Source of the DNA: CAZHMB01 sp964533515
Lineage (GTDB): Archaea; Nanobdellota; Nanobdellia; Pacearchaeales; GW2011-AR1
DNA: 11,072 nt
NCBI GenBank assembly: GCA_964533515.1
Contig: CAZHMB010000017.1
Coordinates: forward strand, 1-11,072
Reading direction: 5' to 3'
This document shows, piece after piece, positions 1 to 5,579 of this stretch. Position 1 is the first letter of the stretch. Each line of letters starts with the position of its first letter. Below the pieces are notes generated by a model. The model had not been told where the DNA came from, did not search any database, and was given only the letters and a program-made list of their open reading frames with translations. Made by a program: the position numbers and the translations under genes.

Positions 1-69
1 TGCAACCCAAAGTAGTTTTGGACATTGCAGACCTAGAAGGTATTTTGATTTTGTTAGGAGTTTGATCAT
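1..69 (-). CDS. DUF2779-like protein, N-terminal part only (runs off left edge)
   Basis: Only the first 23 codons are inside the window. The reading frame starts at the ATG at 69-67 and contains the stretch KSKYLLGLQCPKLLW, which I recognise from memory as the usual start of DUF2779-type proteins, a family related to PD-(D/E)XK/Cas4-like nucleases with a conserved QCP Cys near the N-terminus. The start codon overlaps the stop of the short upstream frame as ATGA (69-66), so the two are probably translationally coupled. Function cannot be judged from this fragment; a nucleic-acid role is an inference from the family. The call depends on the motif alone. Confidence 0.6.
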   Translation of the reverse strand, partial: MIKLLTKSKYLLGLQCPKLLWVA

Positions 70-137
70 TTTTTAAATTTATACTTGTAAGGGCATTGTT
101 CAAATGTAGAGACACGTGAGTGTGAATAAGTTGTCAT
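66..137 (-). pseudogene. Short frame like the N-terminus of a PD-(D/E)XK nuclease (gene remnant or leader peptide)
   Basis: ATG at 137-135 opens a 23-residue frame reading MTTYSHSRVSTFEQCPYKYK and then a stop. The S-x-S-R-x-S-T-F-E-Q-C-P-x-K-Y-K pattern is, from my knowledge of the family, the usual opening of PD-(D/E)XK (RecB/Cas4-like) nuclease proteins, which continue for hundreds of residues. Here the frame ends at once with TGA, which overlaps the ATG of the next gene. I read it as the surviving 5' end of a truncated nuclease gene that now supplies promoter and translation start to the DUF2779-like gene. A short coupled leader peptide is the alternative. Confidence 0.5.
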
Positions 138-162
138 TTTATACTCTTTTCAAAAAAATCTC

Positions 163-176
163 TATTATAAAAAACT
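163..176 (-). promoter_or_regulatory. TATA element for the leftward DUF2779-like gene
   Basis: On the minus strand the sequence reads TTTTTTATAATAGA, about 30 nt upstream of the ATG at 137. This suits an archaeal core promoter with a very short leader. It lies directly to the left of the 32-bp repeat, at the same relative place as the HD-gene TATA element beside the other repeat copy. Confidence 0.45.
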
Positions 177-180
177 TTGT

Positions 181-212
181 TTTTCAACCTTCTTTATACA
201 ACCAAACCAACA
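181..212. repeat. 32-bp perfect direct repeat, left copy (candidate attachment site)
   Basis: This copy begins TTTTCAACCTTC and ends CCAAACCAACA. It is identical to 3542-3573, in the same orientation, 3361 bp away. Similarity stops sharply on the right side of both copies. In the right copy these bases are the last codons of the 91-codon gene (LVWLYKEG, stop on the minus strand). Here the same codons stand alone with no gene body behind them, as expected for the displaced gene end left when an element integrates at a gene 3' end. Confidence 0.8.
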
Positions 213-288
213 AAAACAATTTACCCTAAAACGGGATTAAACTCACTGATGCAGGAAGAATCGCGAGGTTGTAATTAGAACACCTAAA

Positions 289-300
289 TCTTTTTATAGC
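289..300 (+). promoter_or_regulatory. TATA element for the peptide-maturation operon
   Basis: TCTTTTTATAGC is centred about 25 nt upstream of the ATG at 320, the spacing expected for leaderless transcription in archaea. No Shine-Dalgarno sequence precedes the ATG, which agrees. It probably drives all four genes from 320 to 2952, because every later junction overlaps. Confidence 0.55.
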
Positions 301-319
301 TCATGATACCAATATTTTA

Positions 320-1399
320 ATGGAAAAATCTGCAAGATTTAATCCCACGGTTATTCATATGGACATAACTGGAAAATGTAATTTTTCTTGCTTGCATTGC
401 AGAGGTACTACAAAATCTAAGGAATTATCCCTTCAGGATTGGAAAGAAATTATCAATAAAATTGCTAAATACTGGGCAAACACTATTGAATGGTTTGAGA
501 TAGGTGGAGGGGAGCCATTCATGCGAAAAGACTTATTTGAAATATTGCAACATATAAAAAGAAGGGTCCCAAATGCTAAAATCTTGTTGGTGACTAATGG
601 CAGTCTAATAAAGACGGAACATCTTCAGAGCATCAAGAAATTTATTGACCGTATTCAATTTTCATTAGATGGCTCAAAGAAAGAAACACATGATAAAATA
701 AGAAATTACCCCGGATCGTTTGATAAAGTAATCCAGAATATCAAAAGAATTAAAGAAGAAAAAATTTACAATATAATTCGGGCGACAATAACTAAAGTTA
801 ATTATTCAGAATTAGAGGACATAATTCTACTAGGGAAAACTTTGGGCGTTAATGAGGTTGGTATTCGTTCAATGGTAATATCTGAGGGTTCATCAGTATT
901 AAATAATGGTCTGGGTTTATCTTTGAAAGAACAGCATGAATTACTCCAGAGAATCCCAGATTTACAGTCTAAACATAAAATCAGAATTTATTCTGGAGAC
1001 CCCCTACAAAATCTCTTAGATCCAATATTTATTAAGCATATAAAAAATAAGGGGCATAAAATTGAAAACACTTTTGCAGGATGTTTGGTTGGAATTTCCT
1101 ATCTTTATATTAATAATGCAGGATTCATAGCTTTTTGTCCTATGTTGAACAATCTTGTTTTGGGAAATGCATTGTTAGAAGACCCTCTTGAAATTTGGAA
1201 TAATAATGTCTTGTTAAATGATTTAAGAATTTCAAAGTTCTCAGAAGATTCTAATTGTGCCACATGCAGGTTTAAATGTGTGTGCGGAGGATGCAGAGCA
1301 AGAGCTTTATTCAAGAATAAAGACCTCCTCAAACAAGATCCTATTTGTGATGATAATTTGAGGGAAAAAATAAATCTCCTATGGGAAAAAACAAAATGA
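320..1399 (+). CDS. Radical SAM/SPASM peptide maturase
   Basis: A radical SAM enzyme that should install a radical-derived modification on a peptide. Residues 20-27 hold CNFSCLHC, the CxxxCxxC ligand set for the SAM-binding 4Fe-4S cluster, and GGGEP at 62-66 is the SAM-binding motif. The C-terminal third is a full SPASM domain for two auxiliary Fe-S clusters: C255-x12-G-x4-C273, then C313-x2-C316-x5-C322-x2-C325, then C343, with the typical CGGCRARA and a closing DPIC. The length (359) is normal for PqqE/sactisynthase-type maturases. There is no N-terminal RRE (PqqD-like) domain. The next gene starts at the ATGA overlap at 1396-1399, and a C39-like peptidase and a Cys-containing small ORF follow. 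The family is clear; the exact chemistry (thioether, other cross-link, epimerisation) cannot be read from sequence. Confidence 0.9.
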   Translation: MEKSARFNPTVIHMDITGKCNFSCLHCRGTTKSKELSLQDWKEIINKIAKYWANTIEWFEIGGGEPFMRKDLFEILQHIKRRVPNAKILLVTNGSLIKTEHLQSIKKFIDRIQFSLDGSKKETHDKIRNYPGSFDKVIQNIKRIKEEKIYNIIRATITKVNYSELEDIILLGKTLGVNEVGIRSMVISEGSSVLNNGLGLSLKEQHELLQRIPDLQSKHKIRIYSGDPLQNLLDPIFIKHIKNKGHKIENTFAGCLVGISYLYINNAGFIAFCPMLNNLVLGNALLEDPLEIWNNNVLLNDLRISKFSEDSNCATCRFKCVCGGCRARALFKNKDLLKQDPICDDNLREKINLLWEKTK

Positions 1400-2283
1400 C
1401 TTGGAGTATATTTGACGGTATTCCTATGCAAAAACATTTTAGAGAAACAGTCGGAGTTAGCATAGGATTAACTAAGGAATATCAAAGATTACATAAGGAG
1501 ATAACAGTATTCTTAAGAGGTCTTGGAAAAAATCTTTTAGATGTGAAAGACGAAATAAAAAGATACACTTTTGGAAAAGGGATGGCAAGATTAGTTCAAT
1601 CGCAAAGAGAGGAATTAAAGGCAAGTTATACTGGAAAATTTAACGATTTTGCGAGAGATTATGAAACCGCATGGCATACTCATGATAGTTTTTCTGTGAA
1701 TCTGGGATCACTCTTACATAAACTCAGAACGGGCAGATTAGATCGAAAAACATTTATCCATGAAAGTCCGGGCTTATTAAATCAGGCCGTGCAAAACGAT
1801 ATTCAATTGCATCTCTATACTTTTTTGCTTCAAGATATGTTAAAAGAAGAGCTTAGGGAACAAGAACGCGCAACAGTTCTACCCTTTGAATTTTTTGTCA
1901 ATGAGGATGCTCTGTTATTATCCGGAAAAGAATTTGCGCAGAAATATGCCTATGGGGATAGTGATGCGGCAAGTCATTTAAGAAAAAAAGTTACTGGAAA
2001 AACATTAATTGAATTAGGACAAATAGCAGAACAAGCGGAGAGAAATTATAGGACAGAAAAAAAAGGAGAAAATTTCCAATCCGTAAATCGCTTAGCACAT
2101 TGGGAAGTATTTGAAGAACCAAGAAGGAGATTTTCTGCTCTTTATGGGATATTTGATTATATCTTTAGAGAAACATTGTTCCAATCGATGCGGGGAAAAG
2201 TTTCGCATCCAAAAGGGGTATCCTGTGCGTTAGATATCCCTCTAGAAAGATTTTTAAGACAGGTGGAGGATAATGCCAAATGA
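1396..2283 (+). CDS. Unknown protein of the peptide-maturation operon (295 aa)
   Basis: I do not recognise this family. I chose the ATG at 1396 because it overlaps the stop of the maturase gene as ATGA, exactly as the next gene overlaps this one at 2280; an in-frame ATG at 1381 would add five residues. The protein looks soluble and mostly helical, rich in Arg, Lys, Glu and Gln, with no signal peptide, membrane segment or clear metal-binding motif, and a single Cys near the C-terminus (SCALDIP). Sitting between a radical SAM/SPASM maturase and a cysteine peptidase, it could bind the precursor (a role played by RRE proteins elsewhere), act as an immunity factor, or be the target of the product. 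All of these are inference from position. Confidence 0.75.
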   Translation: MTWSIFDGIPMQKHFRETVGVSIGLTKEYQRLHKEITVFLRGLGKNLLDVKDEIKRYTFGKGMARLVQSQREELKASYTGKFNDFARDYETAWHTHDSFSVNLGSLLHKLRTGRLDRKTFIHESPGLLNQAVQNDIQLHLYTFLLQDMLKEELREQERATVLPFEFFVNEDALLLSGKEFAQKYAYGDSDAASHLRKKVTGKTLIELGQIAEQAERNYRTEKKGENFQSVNRLAHWEVFEEPRRRFSALYGIFDYIFRETLFQSMRGKVSHPKGVSCALDIPLERFLRQVEDNAK

Positions 2284-2870
2284 AAACAATTGAATTAAAA
2301 GTAGGAGAATATGTTCAACAGCAAAGTGTTTCTTGTTTAGCTGCATCAGCATTAATCGGGTTAAATTACATAGATTCTCCTAAATGGCCTCTAACACCCG
2401 AGAAGGAGAGAGCACTTATAGAAAATATTCAATTTGATGCCGAGCACCCTTTCGGATGCTATCCTAAATTAATTGATTTTTTGGCTAGTCAGGGATATAA
2501 AGTAACATTTCTTTTGGGTTCTGTCCCAAAAGAGAGAGATTCCGAAGAGAGAAGGCTTTACGATATTTGGATGGAGTATTATAATAGAATAAATTCTCCT
2601 GAGAGAGATATCTCAATAAAATTTGTGCGAAGGGCGGAGGTTCTTCCAGTTATTGAGGAAGTAATAAATGAAAAGAAAGTTCCCATTATATTTTATTCTG
2701 CGAGAAGATGGCATAACCTGGTATTACATGGAAAATTAAATCAAAACGAGTATCATGTCTTTGACCCCGCATCTGGGCGAAAGGTTTTTAATTACACTTT
2801 ACTTCAAAAAAATATGCTCTCCCCTTGGGGAATAAATGCAATTTATATTGAAAATGGAACAAGAAAATAA
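2280..2870 (+). CDS. Stand-alone C39-like cysteine peptidase
   Basis: A papain-fold peptidase resembling the C39 domain that removes leader peptides from bacteriocins and other RiPPs. The motif QQQSVSCLAAS gives a probable nucleophile C19 with Q13 six residues before it, the usual oxyanion-hole spacing. WHNLVLHG supplies H145, and YHVFDPASG supplies D162, the H...DP arrangement of C39 enzymes. There is no attached ABC transporter and no membrane segment, so it should act in the cytoplasm, unlike the bacteriocin exporters that carry this domain. It overlaps the preceding gene as ATGA, and its last 17 nt overlap the small Cys ORF that may be its substrate. The fold call is fairly secure; the substrate is inferred. 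Confidence 0.75.
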   Translation: MKTIELKVGEYVQQQSVSCLAASALIGLNYIDSPKWPLTPEKERALIENIQFDAEHPFGCYPKLIDFLASQGYKVTFLLGSVPKERDSEERRLYDIWMEYYNRINSPERDISIKFVRRAEVLPVIEEVINEKKVPIIFYSARRWHNLVLHGKLNQNEYHVFDPASGRKVFNYTLLQKNMLSPWGINAIYIENGTRK

Positions 2871-2952
2871 AAAAGTATTGCAAGAGTTTGGGTGCGTGGC
2901 TTGTGGGGGACTTTCCTCGGAAGAAACATGCGAACAAGCTGAAGAAGCTTAA
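2854..2952 (+). CDS. Putative RiPP precursor peptide (32 aa, three Cys)
   Basis: A 32-residue frame that starts inside the end of the peptidase gene and closes the operon. The N-terminal part, MEQENKKVLQEF, is charged and leader-like. It is followed by GCVACGG (C14, C17, double Gly at 18-19) and an acidic tail with C26 that ends QAEEA. A Cys-containing mini-ORF directly after a radical SAM/SPASM gene and a C39-like peptidase is the classic place for a precursor. Cleavage after Gly-Gly would suit a C39 enzyme, with Leu9, Glu11 and Phe12 loosely resembling the double-glycine leader pattern but not in register. Translation is probably coupled to the upstream gene, as there is no clear Shine-Dalgarno. 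It could be a chance frame; size, position and Cys content argue for a real gene. Confidence 0.6.
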   Translation: MEQENKKVLQEFGCVACGGLSSEETCEQAEEA

Positions 2953-2981
2953 ATAGAATTTGCCTTTTTGGTTAGCTCAAG

Positions 2982-3506
2982 TTAGTGATTGCTATACAAC
3001 CCGAATTTGCTTTCTAATAATTTTATAGCAAAAGGCATGTCTTTGTATGCTAAGCGATACTTTTCATAAAGTTCTTTTAAATCTTTCCTGATTTCTTCAA
3101 AATCCTTTCCCTCTTTTGCCCCAGTCCAAAATTTAAATAAAACAGATTCTGGATAGAATAAAGAAATTCCGTCTGCTGCTTTGAATATTTTTGCTTCCTC
3201 TTCGATTGGATTCCCCTTTGAACCGTGATTTAATATGCACTCTTTATCTATAGAGTCTATTTTGAAATTATTTTCCTCTAAAATATCTATGCTCAACTTG
3301 GCATGATCTTCATTAGATTTTATTTTTCCTAGGTCATGCACCCATGCCAAAGGGACAAGCCTCTCCAGGATATTTGCATCCTCGGTTAATTCTCTTAAGG
3401 CATTGATAACATCCTTTATATGAATAATATTCCAAGAGCAATAATCTTCTGGCATTTGCTTAAATTTTTCTTCTGCAAACGTTCTTACAAGCCCTTCATT
3501 TATCAT
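2982..3506 (-). CDS. HD-domain phosphohydrolase-like protein
   Basis: A 174-residue protein with the metal-binding pattern of HD-superfamily hydrolases: H29 (NIIHIKDV), H57-D58 (WVHDLGKI), H68, H94 (ILNHG) and D112 (KAADGISLF). Members cleave phosphate esters such as nucleotides or cyclic nucleotides; the substrate cannot be told here. I start it at the ATG at 3506, because a TATA element (TTTTTATATATCT, 3535-3523) lies about 23 nt upstream, giving a leaderless mRNA. An in-frame TTG at 3548 would put the promoter inside the gene. It converges on the peptide-maturation operon with only about 30 bp between stops, and it lies within the two 32-bp repeats, so it may be cargo of the same unit. Confidence 0.8.
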   Translation of the reverse strand: MINEGLVRTFAEEKFKQMPEDYCSWNIIHIKDVINALRELTEDANILERLVPLAWVHDLGKIKSNEDHAKLSIDILEENNFKIDSIDKECILNHGSKGNPIEEEAKIFKAADGISLFYPESVLFKFWTGAKEGKDFEEIRKDLKELYEKYRLAYKDMPFAIKLLESKFGLYSNH

Positions 3507-3522
3507 GTAAATAGAACAATTT

Positions 3523-3535
3523 AGATATATAAAAA
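3523..3535 (-). promoter_or_regulatory. TATA element for the HD-domain gene
   Basis: The minus strand reads TTTTTATATATCT, centred about 23 nt upstream of the ATG at 3506. It lies just inside the cassette, next to the right repeat copy, and decides the start codon chosen for the HD gene. Confidence 0.55.
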
Positions 3536-3541
3536 CCCTTC

Positions 3542-3573
3542 TTTTCAACCTTCTTTATACAACCAAACCAACA
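3542..3573. repeat. 32-bp perfect direct repeat, right copy, inside the 3' end of the 91-codon gene
   Basis: Identical to 181-212. On the minus strand it encodes the last residues LVWLYKEG and the stop of the 91-codon gene, plus four bases beyond. A site-specific element that integrates here and carries its own copy of the gene end would leave the gene intact, which is what is seen. Confidence 0.8.
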
Positions 3574-3820
3574 TCGGCATAGCGATTTGTTCTTTAGATC
3601 TTTTCATTTCTTTTATTTTTTCTTCTAACTCGGCAAAATCTCTAAAATAAGTCATCTTGTAAGAAAACTTTGAACGCTTTTCTTGGAGTTGGGGAAATTC
3701 TTTGATTAGTTCTTTTTTGAATCTTAAAATACCCCATGATTGGGCCCCCTCGCTGTAGGAAAGATTTCCTCTGATGTCTACTATGCTTCTTGGGTATAAC
3801 GGTTTTCCTTGAAGTTCCAT
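3545..3820 (-). CDS. Conserved-looking small protein of unknown function (91 aa)
   Basis: I do not recognise this family. The protein is soluble, with a Tyr/Arg/Gly-containing N-terminal half (PLYPRSIVDIRGNLSYSEG) and a charged, probably helical C-terminal half (FAELEEKIKEMKRSKEQ) that ends in a hydrophobic strand, MLVWLYKEG. The start ATG at 3820 directly follows a small GAAA-capped hairpin and lies 11 nt after GGTGAT, a possible Shine-Dalgarno; a TTTTAATAAAAG element about 50 nt upstream could be its TATA box. Its last codons form the right copy of the 32-bp direct repeat, so its 3' end appears to have served as an integration target. Confidence 0.6.
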   Translation of the reverse strand: MELQGKPLYPRSIVDIRGNLSYSEGAQSWGILRFKKELIKEFPQLQEKRSKFSYKMTYFRDFAELEEKIKEMKRSKEQIAMPMLVWLYKEG

Positions 3821-3835
3821 GATGGTTTCCCATCA
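3820..3835 (-). promoter_or_regulatory. Hairpin with GAAA tetraloop overlapping the start codon
   Basis: The transcript of the 91-codon gene would read TGATGG-GAAA-CCATCA, a perfect 6-bp stem with a GNRA tetraloop whose last base is the A of the ATG. The GGTGAT Shine-Dalgarno-like sequence lies in the 5' arm, so folding would mask both it and the start codon. A role in translational control is an inference from this position. Confidence 0.4.
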
Positions 3836-3950
3836 CCTCTACACCCCAAAAAACAACAATAACCTTTTATTAAAACCCTTCGAGGGAATTGTTGGGAAAT
3901 GTTAACAAAAAAGTTTAATAAGTGAAGAATCCACCAAGATACAGAAGAAG

Positions 3951-4367
3951 ATGGTGAAGTTAACAAAAGAGGACAAGGAACTGATAAGGAAAGCAGTAGC
4001 TCTTGTTCATCGTAAAAAGGATGGAAACTTTGAAAGTGGAAGTGTTGCATGTGCATTACTAACAGATAAAAATAATATTTATACTGGAGTTTGTATAGAT
4101 ACAAGTTCTAGCATGGGATTTTGTGCAGAACATAATGCAATAGGTTCAATGATTTCTAATAAAGAATACAAAATAAAAAAGATAGTTGCAGTTTGGAAAG
4201 ATAAAAAAACTGGAGAAATTTATATATTTTCTCCTTGTGGAAGGTGTCGCGAATTTATGTACCAAATTAACAAAGAAAATCTTAATACCAAAGTAATTCT
4301 TGATAAAGATAAGGTACTAAAATTAAAAGAGTTATTGCCCTATGCTGGTTGGAGTAAAAAACAATAG
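3951..4367 (+). CDS. Cytidine deaminase-family protein (cytidine or blasticidin-type)
   Basis: A zinc-dependent nucleoside deaminase of 138 residues, the usual length for the small homotetrameric cytidine deaminases. C58-A-E60 carries the proton-shuttling Glu and the first zinc ligand, and P95-C-G-R-C99 gives the other two zinc Cys. The CAEH and PCGRCREF variants are close to the blasticidin-S-deaminase branch, but cytidine/deoxycytidine salvage remains the default substrate. The start lies about 30 nt after an AAGTTTAATAAG element (near 3911-3922) that could be its TATA box. It leads a plus-strand operon with the Lrp-type regulator (9 nt away) and a small membrane protein. Confidence 0.85.
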   Translation: MVKLTKEDKELIRKAVALVHRKKDGNFESGSVACALLTDKNNIYTGVCIDTSSSMGFCAEHNAIGSMISNKEYKIKKIVAVWKDKKTGEIYIFSPCGRCREFMYQINKENLNTKVILDKDKVLKLKELLPYAGWSKKQ

Positions 4368-4376
4368 TCTAATAAG

Positions 4377-5315
4377 ATGGATGGTAAAGATAATTTAATT
4401 TTGTTTGAACTTCTGCAAGACTGTAGGCAACCAATTTCTAAAATTGCCAAGGCTGTCAAACTCCCGCAACAAACGGTCAGTTATAGAATTAAGAAATTAG
4501 AAGAAGCAAAAGTTATCAAAAAATATACGGCTAATATAAACTATCCAAAATTTGGGCTAAGTAGACATTCAATTTATCTGGACATGCGGGGAATTCGTGC
4601 GGAAGACGTGAATAAATATTTAAAAGAAATTACCGCTATTGATGAGGTTAGTTGCTGTTATATGCTTCATGAAGTTAGCAAGTGGAAACTTTATATTTCT
4701 GTCTGGACAAAAACTATCGAAAGATATGACGAGATACAAACCAAAATACTAATCAAATTCAAAAATAAAATAAAGAACTATCTCTCGTTTCAGAGTGTTA
4801 GATCAAGAACATATTTGGCAAGAAGATTAAACCCGAATAAAAAAGCAAAGGTTGACATCAAGGGAAGTCCTGAAAATGCAGAACTAAAGCCCACTGATTG
4901 GAAATTGATTAACTTACTTAAGAAAAATTCAAGATCGCCGATTGTTGAACTTGTAAAAAAACTAAGGACAACCCCAAGTTCTATTATGAGAAGGATTAAC
5001 ACGTTAATGAAACAAGATATTATTCAGAGATTCTATCCGATAATTGATTTGAAAAAAATTGGATTTACAGAGTATACTTATATTTCAAGAGTTGATCCCT
5101 CTTGTGTAAAAGAATTAGAAAATTTCATGGCCCTAATAGAAAAAGACAAGAGATTCATCATTTCGATAAAAGCCGTCGGATATGTCAACTTATATTATGC
5201 ATTCTTAGTGAAGAACAGCGAGGAATTAAAGGAGATCAATGAGGAAATTGAGAAAGTTCTTGGAAAAGCAATTCTAGAAACTCATAAAATTGAAGTTGAT
5301 GATATGGTAAGTTAA
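4377..5315 (+). CDS. Double Lrp/AsnC-type transcriptional regulator
   Basis: Two Lrp/AsnC-like units joined in one chain of 312 residues, about twice the family's usual 150. The first winged helix-turn-helix is at about residues 5-50 (PISKIAKAVKLPQQTVSYRIKKLEEA) and the second at about 172-222 (SPIVELVKKLRTTPSSIMRRINTL). Each is followed by a typical Lrp linker (KKYTANINYPKFGL and QRFYPIIDLKKIGF) and an alpha/beta region where a RAM-like ligand or dimerisation domain is expected. Such doubled Lrp proteins are, to my knowledge, common in DPANN and other archaea. It probably binds DNA; the target and effector are unknown. It follows the deaminase closely and is followed after 1 nt by a membrane protein gene. 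Confidence 0.8.
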   Translation: MDGKDNLILFELLQDCRQPISKIAKAVKLPQQTVSYRIKKLEEAKVIKKYTANINYPKFGLSRHSIYLDMRGIRAEDVNKYLKEITAIDEVSCCYMLHEVSKWKLYISVWTKTIERYDEIQTKILIKFKNKIKNYLSFQSVRSRTYLARRLNPNKKAKVDIKGSPENAELKPTDWKLINLLKKNSRSPIVELVKKLRTTPSSIMRRINTLMKQDIIQRFYPIIDLKKIGFTEYTYISRVDPSCVKELENFMALIEKDKRFIISIKAVGYVNLYYAFLVKNSEELKEINEEIEKVLGKAILETHKIEVDDMVS

Positions 5316-5316
5316 A

Positions 5317-5574
5317 ATGGATGCGCTATACACCTTGATTGCAATTATTGGCCTTGTTTCAATAATCATCGGAACTTTAATGATTGCAAGTAAAAAATCA
5401 ATTAGAAGAAAATACACTTATCCCTTATTGCTTTTAGGGGGAATCTGTTTAGAACTTTACAGCATCCATATCGGAGACCCCATTTTTATAATTCTCCAAG
5501 GGGTTTATATCCTAATAACGATTTATGGGCTTGTTAAGATTAACGAAATATTTCTTAAACATTTGTTGGATTAA
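5317..5574 (+). CDS. Small membrane protein (85 aa, about three membrane segments)
   Basis: Unrecognised family. There are hydrophobic segments at about residues 4-24 (TLIAIIGLVSIIIGTLMIA), 35-50 (YPLLLLGGICLELYSI) and 55-76 (IFIILQGVYILITIYGLV), separated by short basic loops (SKKSIRRKY). It starts one base after the stop of the Lrp-type regulator, so it is very likely cotranscribed with it. It converges on the tyrosine recombinase gene with 5 bp between the stops. Confidence 0.7.
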   Translation: MDALYTLIAIIGLVSIIIGTLMIASKKSIRRKYTYPLLLLGGICLELYSIHIGDPIFIILQGVYILITIYGLVKINEIFLKHLLD

Positions 5575-5579
5575 TGAAA

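Noticed and set aside
250..279. Nine-codon frame (MQEESRGCN) before the maturase gene as a precursor
   Set aside because: It is very short, lies upstream of the operon's TATA element, and contains a single Cys; the 32-codon frame after the peptidase is a much better candidate.
1105..1437. Minus-strand frame of 110 codons opposite the maturase gene
   Set aside because: It lies opposite the conserved SPASM Cys region, which is clearly coding on the plus strand, and its own product has no recognisable pattern.
3507..3548. Longer version of the HD protein starting at TTG 3548
   Set aside because: It would place the TATA element inside the gene and extend into the neighbour's stop; the ATG at 3506 has the correct promoter spacing and the HD motifs do not need the extra residues.
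3642..4104. Two minus-strand frames (64 and 107 codons) overlapping the 91-codon gene, the divergent promoter region and the deaminase start
   Set aside because: They overlap better-supported genes or the promoter gap and have low-complexity products typical of shadow frames.
4790..5002. Minus-strand frame of 70 codons inside the Lrp-type regulator
   Set aside because: It is the complement of a well-defined helix-turn-helix coding region.
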